A DNA stretch of 64,000 nucleotides from an uncultured Schlesneria sp. (GCA_903899985.1 CAIULL010000189.1:1-64000); one strand, 5' to 3'; counted from the stretch's first letter, positions 1-9,165 are shown. Translations and numbers: made by a program. The notes: a model not told the origin generated them from the sequence alone.

Positions 1-134
1 AGTTCGATCGAGTTCGACCATTCCTCGTATTTCATAGGGTTTTAGCAACCGTTTTGCCGCGTTTTCGGGGTGTTCGAGTTCGATCAAGTTCGACGCAGTT
101 CAACCGACTTCGAATCCCCCAGCCGTCTTCTGTC

Positions 135-180
135 CGAAAAAGGGGACTTGCTCCGTCTGCGGTGCCTGTCCCCTTTTTCG
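135..180. repeat. Perfect 13-bp inverted repeat (CGAAAAAGGGGAC ... GTCCCCTTTTTCG), REP/MITE-like hairpin
   Basis: Arms 135-147 and 168-180 are exact reverse complements separated by 20 nt. Confidence 0.75.
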
Positions 181-608
181 CGATTCCCGCGTGACATCGA
201 ATTCGATCCAGGATGCCTGACTAAAGGATAACGCGAAATAAAAAGTCTGTTGATTTTTCTGATTAACGAAGATGAGTGCTGATGAGTGTTCCAACCCTCT
301 TCCTTACCGCTGATTTCAAGTCGCCCCGAAATTTGATCGAAAAGTTCGCGCGAGTTCGCGCGACTTCGACCATTCCTCGTAATTCGCAGGGTTTTTCAAG
401 CCAACTTCCATTCTGTCCTCGTAAAAAAGTTCGCGCGACTTCACCTGAGTTCGCGCGAGTTCAACTGAGTTCACCCGACTTCGCCATCCTTCACCCGTCC
501 GATTTCACACAAAAGCCAGGATTTCGTTCGATTCGCATCCCCGAACAAAATGTTGGCCAGGTTGGCAAAGTTGGCCAAGTTCCATTTTTTCAGGCATTTT
601 TCAAGTTT

Positions 609-633
609 GAAGTTGGCCAACTTGGCCAACTTC
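609..633. repeat. 25-bp odd palindrome GAAGTTGGCCAACTTGGCCAACTTC adjoining a 9-bp-period GTTGGCCAA array (552-580)
   Basis: Direct reading; 12-bp perfect arms around one central base. Confidence 0.8.
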
Positions 634-1250
634 ACCCGCTCTGGCTTCCTGTTCGGGAGGCCGAGGTTCTACCCGAGCCATCTTTTCCGTTCTGCCGTCA
701 TCCGTTCGTTGAGAAATCTGGTGTCAAAGTTCGCGCGAGTTCGCGCGACTTCGACCATTCCTCGTATTTCGTAGGGTTTTGGCGACTGTTTCCCATATTT
801 CCGTCGTGAAAAAGTTCACCAGAGTTCGCGCGACTTCACCAGAGTTCACCGGAGTTCGAATTCGACCATGGCCGTTGCGCGAGTTTCCCATGCACCGCAC
901 AGACTCAACCGCCGGTTCACCAGCCAAACAACGCAGCAAACAAAACCAGGACTGGCTATGAGCTCCCAGTCCGGTTTTTATTCGCCAAAAATAAAGCGAC
1001 ATATTTTTATGATGTTCTTTGTCACAAGTCAATAGAATCGTAAAATTAAATTCTTAACATTTGGAAGGCGTTCATGAGAAGGATTCTCGCCAGGGTCACG
1101 TACCCGATTCTGTCGTCTCGGTCACATGTTAATTGGACGATGTCACCGCGAACGAGACAACACGGACTTCGCCCGCAACCCCATCACAATAGAAATTCGA
1201 ACCGCGAAAGACACGAAAAAACAGTCGAGGCGAGCCGAGGTGCGTCAGCC

Positions 1251-1296
1251 CCCGGACTCTTTTCTTCAATAAACCCGGACTCTTTTCTTCAATAAA
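1251..1296. repeat. Perfect tandem duplication of a 23-bp unit (CCCGGACTCTTTTCTTCAATAAA x2)
   Basis: Copies at 1251-1273 and 1274-1296 are identical. Confidence 0.9.
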
Positions 1297-1477
1297 ATCG
1301 TCGCACAGTGCGAAAAAAACGTTCGCAGTACAAAGGAATCAGAAAACCAAATCGGTTTCACGCCACGCCGCAAAAGGAAGAAATCAATTGTTTTGTCTTC
1401 TTCGCGCCTCCGCGCCTTCGCGTGAAAAATCTTTTCTTAAGATCACAAATGCGCTGAATTGACTCTCACAGTTTTTC

Positions 1478-1511
1478 ATGGGACGTATGCAACAAATTCC
1501 ATCAGTCCCAT
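1478..1511. repeat. Short degenerate GGGAC hairpin upstream of the four-helix-bundle gene
   Basis: GTTTTTCATGGGACGTATG (1471-1489) matches GTTTTTCATGGGACTTATG of downstream unit 1 with one mismatch; ATGGGACGTATG can pair with CATCAGTCCCAT at 10/12 positions. Confidence 0.55.
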
Positions 1512-1621
1512 CATCGCAGCACAAAAGTGTGTATCCCGACGGTGTTTTTTGCTTCTCGGTGATGAACATCCTTGCTACCTTAGCGTCCTGATCACGTCCC
1601 GATATCGTTGTTCAGAAGCAA

Positions 1622-2197
1622 ATGGTCATGACAACCCCGCCCGGTTTTATTCCACCGCATGGCCACTACCAGGAACTGATTTGCTATCAGAAGTCTGAGG
1701 TCATCTTCGACCTGACGTTCCGCTTCTGCCAGCGGTTTCTGAATAAGGGAGATCGCACCGTCGATCAGATGGTGCAAGCCGCTCGTTCGGGAAAACAAAA
1801 TATTGTCGAAGGAAGCCAGGCATCCGGCACTTCCAAGGAAATGGAAATCAAACTGACCAACGTCGCCCGAGCCAGTCTGGAAGAGCTTCTGACCGATTAC
1901 AAAGACTTTTTGCGAGTGCGCGACTTGACGATGTGGGGAAAAGATTCGAAAGAAGCCCTTTACGTGCGAAACCTGGGAAAGTCGTCGCCCATAACATACG
2001 AGACCTATCGCGAGTTTTGCGAAACCCGCTCGTCGGAAGTCGTGGCCAACATCGCGATCTGCCTGATTCATCAGACGAACTTTTTATTGGATCAACAGAT
2101 TCGCCGACTGGAACAAGACTTCTTAAAGCAAGGTGGATTGCGCGAAAGAATGACAAAAGCACGGCTACAGCAACGACGGAACAACGGCCAAACTTGA
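1622..2197 (+). CDS. Four-helix-bundle (S23 / 23S rRNA intervening-sequence-like) suffix-domain protein
   Basis: Motifs PHGHYQELICYQKSEVIFDLTFRFCQRFL and DRTVDQMVQAARSGKQNIVEGSQASGTSKEMEIKLTNVARASLEELLTDYKDFLR are characteristic of the family. Confidence 0.8.
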   Translation: MVMTTPPGFIPPHGHYQELICYQKSEVIFDLTFRFCQRFLNKGDRTVDQMVQAARSGKQNIVEGSQASGTSKEMEIKLTNVARASLEELLTDYKDFLRVRDLTMWGKDSKEALYVRNLGKSSPITYETYREFCETRSSEVVANIAICLIHQTNFLLDQQIRRLEQDFLKQGGLRERMTKARLQQRRNNGQT

Positions 2198-2201
2198 TTG
2201 G

Positions 2202-2570
2202 GTGTTACCAAGGTGGTGATGTTTCGATCGATGATTGCTGTGCCTTCGATGTCGTTTTTCATGGGACTTATGGGACGAATGGGACCAATGGGACAGGAAT
2301 TTCATTGGTCCCATTCGTCCTATGAGTCCCATTTCTTCGAAGTGTTCCCAAGGTGGTGATGTTTCCATCGTTGATTGCTGTGCCTTCGATGTTGTTCGTC
2401 ATGGGACTTATGGGACACATGGGACCGATGGGACTGGTATTTCATTGGTCCCATTCGTCCCATAAGTCCCATTTCTTTCGAAGTGTTCCCAAGCTGGTGA
2501 TGTTTCGATCGTTGATTGCAGTGCCTTCGGTGTCGTTCGTCATGGGACTTATGGGACACATGCGACCGAC
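2202..2570. repeat. Three tandem ~140-bp units, the first two each containing a 29-bp-stem GGGAC hairpin; third unit truncated
   Basis: Units start at 2202 (GTGTTACCAAGGTGGTGATGTTTC), 2342 and 2483. Hairpin arms 2261-2289/2304-2332 (27/29 complementary, both differences G:U-compatible) and 2401-2429/2444-2472 (26/29). Confidence 0.9.
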
Positions 2571-2741
2571 TGCAGGGCGCCTTCAATGAGTCACAATTTC
2601 ACCGAAGTGCAGGATTCCCGGTCCCACCGACCAACCGCGGACGGGCGATGACAGTGTGTTGCTGAAGTCCTCAGGAAGGATTCCGCACTTCAACCAAACA
2701 CAATCTGGTTCTCCAAGAGAACCCTTAAAATCCAATTAGCA

Positions 2742-4613
2742 ATGGACTTACGTCGTTTTCCGGCAGATTCTGAAAAACTTCCTCGACTTCCGCAACGAAC
2801 TTTTTTTCGCTGGATGTTGTTAATATTTCAGGGGATACTTCTCAACCTGGTTTTTTCGATCGAAAAACGAGTTGCGAACGGGATCTTCTTCGACTCTCGA
2901 GTTGTACAGGAGTGGCAGGTCATGGTACTCGGAATGACAACAATGAATTTCACTGGCTGGCAGGGTTTACAAACCCGGTTTTGTCGGCGGGCGATGACTT
3001 CTGGGGGATTCACGTCCCTGGTCGTCGCGGCGGCGCTGACACTGCCATTGGCGAACGTCGGTGCGAGTGAATCATTCACCACCGGTTCGTCGGACGTCAT
3101 TATTCAAGAGATCAATTCTCAGATTCGGCAGACCTGGAAGGACAACGAAGTTGAGCCTTCTCCCGTGGCTGAAGACGCCGAATGGATGCGACGAGTGTAT
3201 CTCGACGTTGTCGGGCACATTCCCGCCGTGGAAGACGTCGAAAAGTTTCTGGCAGATAAGGACAAAGCCAAGCGGACGAAACTGATCGAACGACTGCTTG
3301 ATGATCCTGGTTACACTCGCAACTGGACCACGATCTGGACCAATCTGTGCATCGGTCAACAGACACCTCGTCGCGTCAGTCGCGAAGGGATGCAGAAATT
3401 CTTCCGTGAAGCATTCGGCAAAAACCGTCCCTGGAAGGATGTCGTTTCGGATCTGGTGACGGCTGAAGGTCACTACGAAGAAAACGGCGCCACCAATTTT
3501 CTGCTGGCTCAGATGCAGGATCAGGACGACGGTGCACAGATGACCGCCAAGACGACCCGGCTGTTCATGGGGATGCAGGTTCAATGCACTCAATGCCACG
3601 ACCATCCGTTCAACGACTGGAAACAGGATCAGTTCTGGCAGTTCAACAGTTTCTTCCGTCAGACGGCAAAAGTGGATCATCGCCGGTTTGACCAGAAGAC
3701 AGGCCGGATGGTTGACGACTATTCGGAAATTGTCGAAAGAAATTTTTCGGGACCTGTTTACTTTGAAAAACGAAGCGGCCTGATGAAGGTTGCCTATCCC
3801 GCCTATTTCGGGACAGAAGTGAATCCCGACGAATCGACAGATCGTCGCAAGGAACTCGCTCGTTTAATGACAGCGGGCGAACGACCGATGATTGCCGTGG
3901 CCTACATCAACCGCTTGTGGGCTCACTTCTTCGGATTCGGATTCACCAATCCGATCGACGATATCAGTACTCACATTCCCGTGACGCATCCCGCCCTGTT
4001 TGATCGTCTTGGCGAAGAGTTTGTCAAAAGCGGCTACGACTGCAAACAAGCCATTCGGTGGATTGCCAACAGCGAGCCGTACAATCTGACCAGTCGCACC
4101 ACGAAGAAAAACGCTCGGGATAATCCCGCGATCGGTGAAGCCGCATTGTTTACACACGTCTATGTCAAACCGATGACTGCCGAGCAACTGTATGATTCAC
4201 TGATCATTGCGACGAACGCGCATAAATCGGGGCGATCAGGTTGGGAGCAGGCGGAAGCTCAACGTCATACGTGGCTGCAGAAGTTCGTCCAGACCTTCGG
4301 TACGGACGATGGGGGCGAATCAAGTTCTTTCGACGGGACGATTCCACAGGCCCTGATGATGATGAACGGACCGCTGGTTCAGGACGCCGTCAGCGTCAAA
4401 GCCGGAAGTCATCTGCACGAACTGTTGACCGGAAAAGGGAGCGAAAATCAGAAGATTCAGCGACTTTACATGACGGCGCTGGGACGGATGCCAACAAGAT
4501 CTGAACTGGGTGCTGCCCAAAAATTCCTGAACAACAGCCATGATCCACTGACGGTCTATCAGGATCTGTTCTGGGCACTTTTGAATTCGAACGAGTTTAT
4601 TATCAATCACTGA
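2742..4613 (+). CDS. DUF1549/DUF1553 domain-containing protein (start may be internal, e.g. near 2938-2997)
   Basis: [83 protein letters not shown]. Confidence 0.9.
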   Translation: MDLRRFPADSEKLPRLPQRTFFRWMLLIFQGILLNLVFSIEKRVANGIFFDSRVVQEWQVMVLGMTTMNFTGWQGLQTRFCRRAMTSGGFTSLVVAAALTLPLANVGASESFTTGSSDVIIQEINSQIRQTWKDNEVEPSPVAEDAEWMRRVYLDVVGHIPAVEDVEKFLADKDKAKRTKLIERLLDDPGYTRNWTTIWTNLCIGQQTPRRVSREGMQKFFREAFGKNRPWKDVVSDLVTAEGHYEENGATNFLLAQMQDQDDGAQMTAKTTRLFMGMQVQCTQCHDHPFNDWKQDQFWQFNSFFRQTAKVDHRRFDQKTGRMVDDYSEIVERNFSGPVYFEKRSGLMKVAYPAYFGTEVNPDESTDRRKELARLMTAGERPMIAVAYINRLWAHFFGFGFTNPIDDISTHIPVTHPALFDRLGEEFVKSGYDCKQAIRWIANSEPYNLTSRTTKKNARDNPAIGEAALFTHVYVKPMTAEQLYDSLIIATNAHKSGRSGWEQAEAQRHTWLQKFVQTFGTDDGGESSSFDGTIPQALMMMNGPLVQDAVSVKAGSHLHELLTGKGSENQKIQRLYMTALGRMPTRSELGAAQKFLNNSHDPLTVYQDLFWALLNSNEFIINH

Positions 4614-4669
4614 CAGCCGCAGGCAGTCAATTCTTCCACTTATGTCGATCTCAATCATTGGAGCGAATT

Positions 4670-5974
4670 ATGAGTCTTGTTACACCATCGGGCATGTCTC
4701 GGCGTCATTTCATGGGACATCTGGCGGCCGGCGCTGCGACGTTGCCCGCACTCGATTTTATTTCCCATGTGAAAGCGAATGCGGCTGATCTGAAACGACG
4801 TCAGAAGGCCTGTATTCTGATGTGGATGAGTGGTGGTCCACCATCGATCGACATCTGGGACTTGAAGCCCGATTCCAAAAACGGTGGTGAATTCAAGCCG
4901 ATCAACACCAAGGGTGATCTGCAGATCAGCGAGCATATGCCGAAGACGGCGCAGGTCATGGACAACCTGTCGGTGATTCGCGCGATGAGTACTCGCGAAG
5001 CCGATCACGGTCGCGGTCGCTACTACATGCATACCTCTTACGTTCCCACCCCAACCGTGGTTCACCCCGCGTTTGGTTCGGTCGTCAGCTATGAATTAGG
5101 CTCCAAGCGAAAAGACCTTGAAATCCCCGCGTTCATCTCGATCGGTGGAGGTGGTTCAAGCCCTGGCTTCCTCGGAATGACGCACTCGCCATTTCTCGTC
5201 AATGGCACCGGTCAGATCGAAAACTCGGACCTGGGTGGTATCGGGCTGGATCGTCTGGATCAACGGCTGCGGATGCTGGGAACGGTCGAAGATAACTTCA
5301 TCCATTCGCAACGTGGTGAATCAGGTCAGTCTCATAAAGACGTTTACGTCAAAGCGGTGAACCTGATGAAGTCGAAGCAGATGGACGCCTTCAAGATCAA
5401 CGAAGAAAAGAAGGAAGTTCTAGACGCGTACTCCGGCGCACCGGCTCAGGGCGGGATGATGGGTGGCGGTGGACAGTTCGGCCGCAGCCTGTTGATGGCT
5501 CGTCGTCTGGTCGAAGCGGGCGTTCCGTTCGTCGAAGTCGACTTCGGCGGTTGGGACTTGCACGCGAACGTCTTCCAGACATTGAAGACTCAACGGCTCC
5601 CCGCTCTCGACGCGGGGATTGCCGCCCTGACCACTGACTTGAAACAGCGTGGTATGTTGAACGATGTGGTTCTCGTCTGGATGGGCGAGTTCGCTCGTAC
5701 TCCGCGTATCAACCAGGATGTCGGTCGCGATCACTGGGCAAACAGCTGGTCAGTCATGATCGGTGGTGGTGGACTGAAGGGTGGAATGGCTGTTGGCGAA
5801 ACCGATAAGGACGGTATTTCGGTTTCGAGCTCCAAGAGCTATCAGCCTGGCGACGTCTGGGCAACGGTTGCACACGCATTGGGAATTCCACTGGATACTG
5901 TCCACAAGTCAAAGAACGGTCGCCCGATGAAGCTGGCCAACGGCGGGACCGCAATTCAGGAATTGATCGGGTGA
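4670..5974 (+). CDS. DUF1501 domain-containing protein with Tat-like N-terminus
   Basis: [22 protein letters not shown] leader; [57 protein letters not shown]. Immediately downstream of the DUF1549/1553 gene. Confidence 0.93.
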   Translation: MSLVTPSGMSRRHFMGHLAAGAATLPALDFISHVKANAADLKRRQKACILMWMSGGPPSIDIWDLKPDSKNGGEFKPINTKGDLQISEHMPKTAQVMDNLSVIRAMSTREADHGRGRYYMHTSYVPTPTVVHPAFGSVVSYELGSKRKDLEIPAFISIGGGGSSPGFLGMTHSPFLVNGTGQIENSDLGGIGLDRLDQRLRMLGTVEDNFIHSQRGESGQSHKDVYVKAVNLMKSKQMDAFKINEEKKEVLDAYSGAPAQGGMMGGGGQFGRSLLMARRLVEAGVPFVEVDFGGWDLHANVFQTLKTQRLPALDAGIAALTTDLKQRGMLNDVVLVWMGEFARTPRINQDVGRDHWANSWSVMIGGGGLKGGMAVGETDKDGISVSSSKSYQPGDVWATVAHALGIPLDTVHKSKNGRPMKLANGGTAIQELIG

Positions 5975-6097
5975 TTTCTGCCCTGACAGACCTATCGTAA
6001 GATCGCGGGGGGCCAGTCATGGTCCCCCGCTGTCACGAACCGGACTGAACTTCCCGTAGAACAAACTTTTCTTTGCGCCATGCGCAGATTGAATACG

Positions 6098-6173
6098 GGA
6101 GGGCGAGGCTCCTGCCGAGCCGCGAAGTCGGTACACGCGTCAACATAGTGGCTCGGCAGGAGCCTCGCCCTCC
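6098..6173. repeat. Perfect 24-bp inverted repeat GGAGGGCGAGGCTCCTGCCGAGCC ... GGCTCGGCAGGAGCCTCGCCCTCC
   Basis: Arms 6098-6121 and 6150-6173; lies directly upstream of the likely sigma-factor start. Confidence 0.9.
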
Positions 6174-6174
6174 G

Positions 6175-6750
6175 ATGTTAACACCTGGTGATTTCGTGAC
6201 GGATGAAGCGGCTGATGAAAAGCGGATCGAGACCTCACCCACCAGTGAGTTCGTCCAGCTATTTACTCATCATCAGCGACGTCTGTTTCTCTACATTTTA
6301 TCGCAAGTCCATAATCCGGTAGATGCTGAAGAGATCCTGCAGGAAACGAATGTCGTTATCTGGAGTAAATGCTCGAAGTTTCAACCCGGTACAAACTTTC
6401 TCGCGTGGGTCAGTCAGATCGCCAACTTTGAAGTCATGAAATACCGCACGCGAAAGCGACGAGAAAAGCTGGTCTTCAGTGACGAGTTTTTAGAGGTTGT
6501 GGCCCAGACAAGCCTTGAGCGGTCAGAGGAACTGGAAACACGTCGGACAGCGTTGGCGGATTGCTTGAATAAGTTACGTCCGAAAGACCGAGAGTTAATT
6601 GAACAACGTTACGCCCCAGGGGAACGGGGTAAGCATCTGGCCGAGCAGATCGGGCGACCGGCAAATTCTGTCTATCAGTCATTAGGCAGGATTCGCAGGT
6701 CATTGCTCGACTGCATTCAACAGAGATTGACTGCCGAGGCTCCATCATGA
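6175..6750 (+). CDS. ECF-type RNA polymerase sigma-70 factor
   Basis: FVQLFTHHQRRLFLYILSQVHNPVDAEEILQETNVVIWSK (region 2) and C-terminal HTH LAEQIGRPANSVYQSLGRIRRSLLDCI. The supplied ORF start (6073) runs through an inverted repeat, so the start was moved to MLTPGDF. Confidence 0.9.
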   Translation: MLTPGDFVTDEAADEKRIETSPTSEFVQLFTHHQRRLFLYILSQVHNPVDAEEILQETNVVIWSKCSKFQPGTNFLAWVSQIANFEVMKYRTRKRREKLVFSDEFLEVVAQTSLERSEELETRRTALADCLNKLRPKDRELIEQRYAPGERGKHLAEQIGRPANSVYQSLGRIRRSLLDCIQQRLTAEAPS

Positions 6751-8897
6751 GCAACGTTCAACAACCCCCGACCGAACTTCAAATATTGCTCGACGGGCTC
6801 TGTGAAGAGCAATTGACGCCAGACCAGTTGTCCCGGCTGGAGCAGCTGGTTTTGACATCGGCAGATGCTCGTTGGCAGTACCTGCAGTACATGGACCTGC
6901 ACGGCACACTTTATTGGGACGCCGCCGGGGCGGGATCACCCGAGCCGCTTTCGTCTCATGAAATGCCCGCCTACGTCGCTCCAGCAGACATCACGCCCGC
7001 AGGTCGCCCTGCATCAAAAAAACTGTCTCGCCAGCGAATGCCGCTGGTCATTGGCGCAATGACGGCATGTCTGGCGATCATGCTTTTCACGGTCTGGCAA
7101 CGGCCGACTCCCGTCAATCCACAAGTGGTCACTGTTCCAGACACCCCGTCAAAGAACATGGCAGGTGTCGCATCGACGGAATGGGTTCGCTCGACAATCC
7201 CACGTAAGCACGGCCCACCGATTTCGATTGACGAACCCGTGGTGGAGCCTGGCGCGGAAAACTTTGACGAGCCATTACTGGTGCAACAGTCAGAAACGAC
7301 TGACGAACCGAAACCCGAAATTTCCCGGGCTGAGCCGGCGGCGTCTTCGCCTGTCAGAAGTGAAACAGTGATTGCCCGGATTGGTGAAGAACTTCAGTCA
7401 CGGTGGAAGGCACTGGGGCTGCAGCCATCGGCCAGGGCAGACGATTCGGAGTGGTTGCGGCGAGTTTATCTCGACATTATCGGCCGGGTCCCCACTGTTG
7501 ACGAAGCGCAAGCGTTTCTGGCTGACAAACGTGAGCAGAAGCGAGAGACGCTGGTCGACGAATTGTTGAACAACACGGGCTACGCTCGCAACTTTACCAC
7601 CAAGTGGGCGAACCTGTTGATTGGCCGGTCATCAAATCCTCAGGTCAACCGCGAAGCCTTCGAAAAGTTTCTTAGGGTCAGTTTTACCGGGAATCGACCC
7701 TGGAATCAGATTGTCGCCGACCTGATTTCCGCAGAAGGGAATAACGCAGAAAACGGAGCGACGAATTTTCTGATCGCTCATCTGAATAACGATGCAACAC
7801 CAGCGACTGCGGTCTGTTCAAAACTGTTTCTTGGCCGCCAGGTCCATTGCAATCAGTGTCATAACAACCCGTACGACAAGACAAAACAACTTGCGTTCTG
7901 GGAATTGAACAGCTTTTTCCAGCAGACAACCAGCGTTTATCGTCAACGGCGTGATCCCAATACAGGCCGCCTGTTATCAGGGTTTACCGAACTTGTAACA
8001 CAAGACGCAGGGGGCCCGACGTATTTTGAGACTCAAACCGGTCTGATGCAGGTTGCCTACCCTCGCTACAACGGCAACGATGTCGATGCCAGTCCAGAGA
8101 CAAACCGTCGCGTCGAACTGGCTCGATTAATGACCACGGGCGAACAACCCCAGCTTGCAGCCGCGTTCATCAATCGCATGTGGGAACACTTTTTCGGAAT
8201 CGGGTTCACCCGTAGCGTCGACGATATGGGCCCGCATGATCCCGCCAGTCATCCCGAACTGCTCGCATCCCTGTCAGAGCAATTCATGCGAAGCGGCTAT
8301 GATATGAAGCAGTTGATTCGCTGGATCTGCCTTTCGGAACCGTATCAACTGAGCAGTCGGTTTTCAGACTCGAACCAGAACGACGACCCGTCACTGGGTG
8401 AATTGCCAGCCTTCAGTCGCATGTATGTGAAGTCGATGACGGCCGAGCAGACATACGATTCTTTCCTTACCGCGACCAAGGCACATCAGGTGGGTGCCAT
8501 CGACTGGACGCATGCCGAACGAAATCGTCAGCAATGGTTGCGTCAGTTTGTGGTCGCGTTCCACACGGATGAAAACGACGAAAAGATGGCATTCGACGGC
8601 TCCATCGGAAATGCACTCTCATTGATGAACGGTCCGTTAATCAGTAAAGCTCTTGATACTTCGGCGGGAAGTTTTCTGGGCGAGATCGTTCGACAAAAGT
8701 CGCCGGACACAGAAAAGATCCGGTTGCTGTGTCTGGCAACATTGTCGAGAACACCCAGTCCGAGTGAATTCTCTTCAATGAAGAAAATGCTACGCGAGGC
8801 GTCGGTCCCCCGCGACGGCCGGCTGCGGGTCAACGAAGCCTATCAGGATCTCTTCTGGGCGCTACTGAACTCCAATGAGTTCGCATCGGTGCACTGA
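6747..8897 (+). CDS. Anti-sigma-like N-terminus + TM segment fused to DUF1549/DUF1553 domains
   Basis: LLDGLCEEQLTPDQLSRLEQLVLTSADARWQYLQYMDLHGTLYW resembles the N-termini of planctomycete anti-sigma/FecR-type proteins; TM MPLVIGAMTACLAIMLFTVW; then EWLRRVYLDIIGRVPTVDEAQAFLADK and CNQCHNNPYDKTKQLAFWELNSFF. Confidence 0.85.
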   Translation: MSNVQQPPTELQILLDGLCEEQLTPDQLSRLEQLVLTSADARWQYLQYMDLHGTLYWDAAGAGSPEPLSSHEMPAYVAPADITPAGRPASKKLSRQRMPLVIGAMTACLAIMLFTVWQRPTPVNPQVVTVPDTPSKNMAGVASTEWVRSTIPRKHGPPISIDEPVVEPGAENFDEPLLVQQSETTDEPKPEISRAEPAASSPVRSETVIARIGEELQSRWKALGLQPSARADDSEWLRRVYLDIIGRVPTVDEAQAFLADKREQKRETLVDELLNNTGYARNFTTKWANLLIGRSSNPQVNREAFEKFLRVSFTGNRPWNQIVADLISAEGNNAENGATNFLIAHLNNDATPATAVCSKLFLGRQVHCNQCHNNPYDKTKQLAFWELNSFFQQTTSVYRQRRDPNTGRLLSGFTELVTQDAGGPTYFETQTGLMQVAYPRYNGNDVDASPETNRRVELARLMTTGEQPQLAAAFINRMWEHFFGIGFTRSVDDMGPHDPASHPELLASLSEQFMRSGYDMKQLIRWICLSEPYQLSSRFSDSNQNDDPSLGELPAFSRMYVKSMTAEQTYDSFLTATKAHQVGAIDWTHAERNRQQWLRQFVVAFHTDENDEKMAFDGSIGNALSLMNGPLISKALDTSAGSFLGEIVRQKSPDTEKIRLLCLATLSRTPSPSEFSSMKKMLREASVPRDGRLRVNEAYQDLFWALLNSNEFASVH

Positions 8898-9165
8898 CGC
8901 GCCTTCTCATCGACGATCGCCCGTGCGCTAACCCATTTTGTGCGGGCTGAAAAAGGCCACACAAAAAACGGACGACCTCACTGAGTGTATATTCTGGAGA
9001 ATCTGCGCATACTATTACGGAAAGTCCTGTTTCAAATCTGCGTAACAGAGGCTGATGAGGTGAGAGGGTTCACAGAGTTCGAATCCGTCTGCACGGCTCA
9101 AGTGGAACGCTGATTGACAGTACACGTGGTAGCGCACCCCTTACTCCTTTTGTCCGGAGATTATC

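Larger units (their letters stand above)
1..868. repeat. Non-coding repeat tract: TTC triplets at exact 10-bp spacing plus a dispersed ~41-70 bp repeat in three copies
   Basis: TTC starts at 79/89/99/109, 345/355/365, 430/440/450/460/470/480/490 and 815/825/835/845/855. AAAGTTCGCGCGAGTTCGCGCGACTTCGACCATTCCTCGTA is identical at 341-381 and 726-766, with a related copy at 10-43. Confidence 0.85.

Noticed and set aside
1-868. CRISPR array
   Set aside because: Repeat units are 10 bp with degenerate positions and no unique 25-40 bp spacers; no cas genes in the window.
100-1032. ORFs 100-294, 276-809, 550-774, 724-1032, 779-961
   Set aside because: They translate 10-bp-phased and dispersed repeats (e.g. 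FARVRATSTIPR); overlapping frames on both strands and no domain content, so not called as genes.
1074-1295. ORF 1074-1295 as a gene
   Set aside because: C-terminal half is encoded by the 23-bp tandem duplication and no domain is recognisable.
1622-2197. Intervening sequence inside a 23S rRNA gene
   Set aside because: No rRNA sequence is recognisable on either side of the gene.
1622-2570. Diversity-generating retroelement (four-helix Avd-like protein plus repeats)
   Set aside because: No reverse transcriptase and no template/variable repeat pair with adenine-specific differences is visible in the window.
2165-2589. ORFs rich in SHKSHxSH, WDxWDxWD or MGLMGxMG (2165-2368, 2235-2465, 2320-2586, 2353-2589)
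   Set aside because: All are alternate-frame readings of the GGGAC hairpin repeats; no independent coding evidence.
9060-9110. Possible tRNA (GAGTTCGAATCCGTCTGC resembles a T-loop)
   Set aside because: T-stem does not pair and no acceptor or anticodon arms were found; no tRNA or rRNA genes identified by eye in the window.
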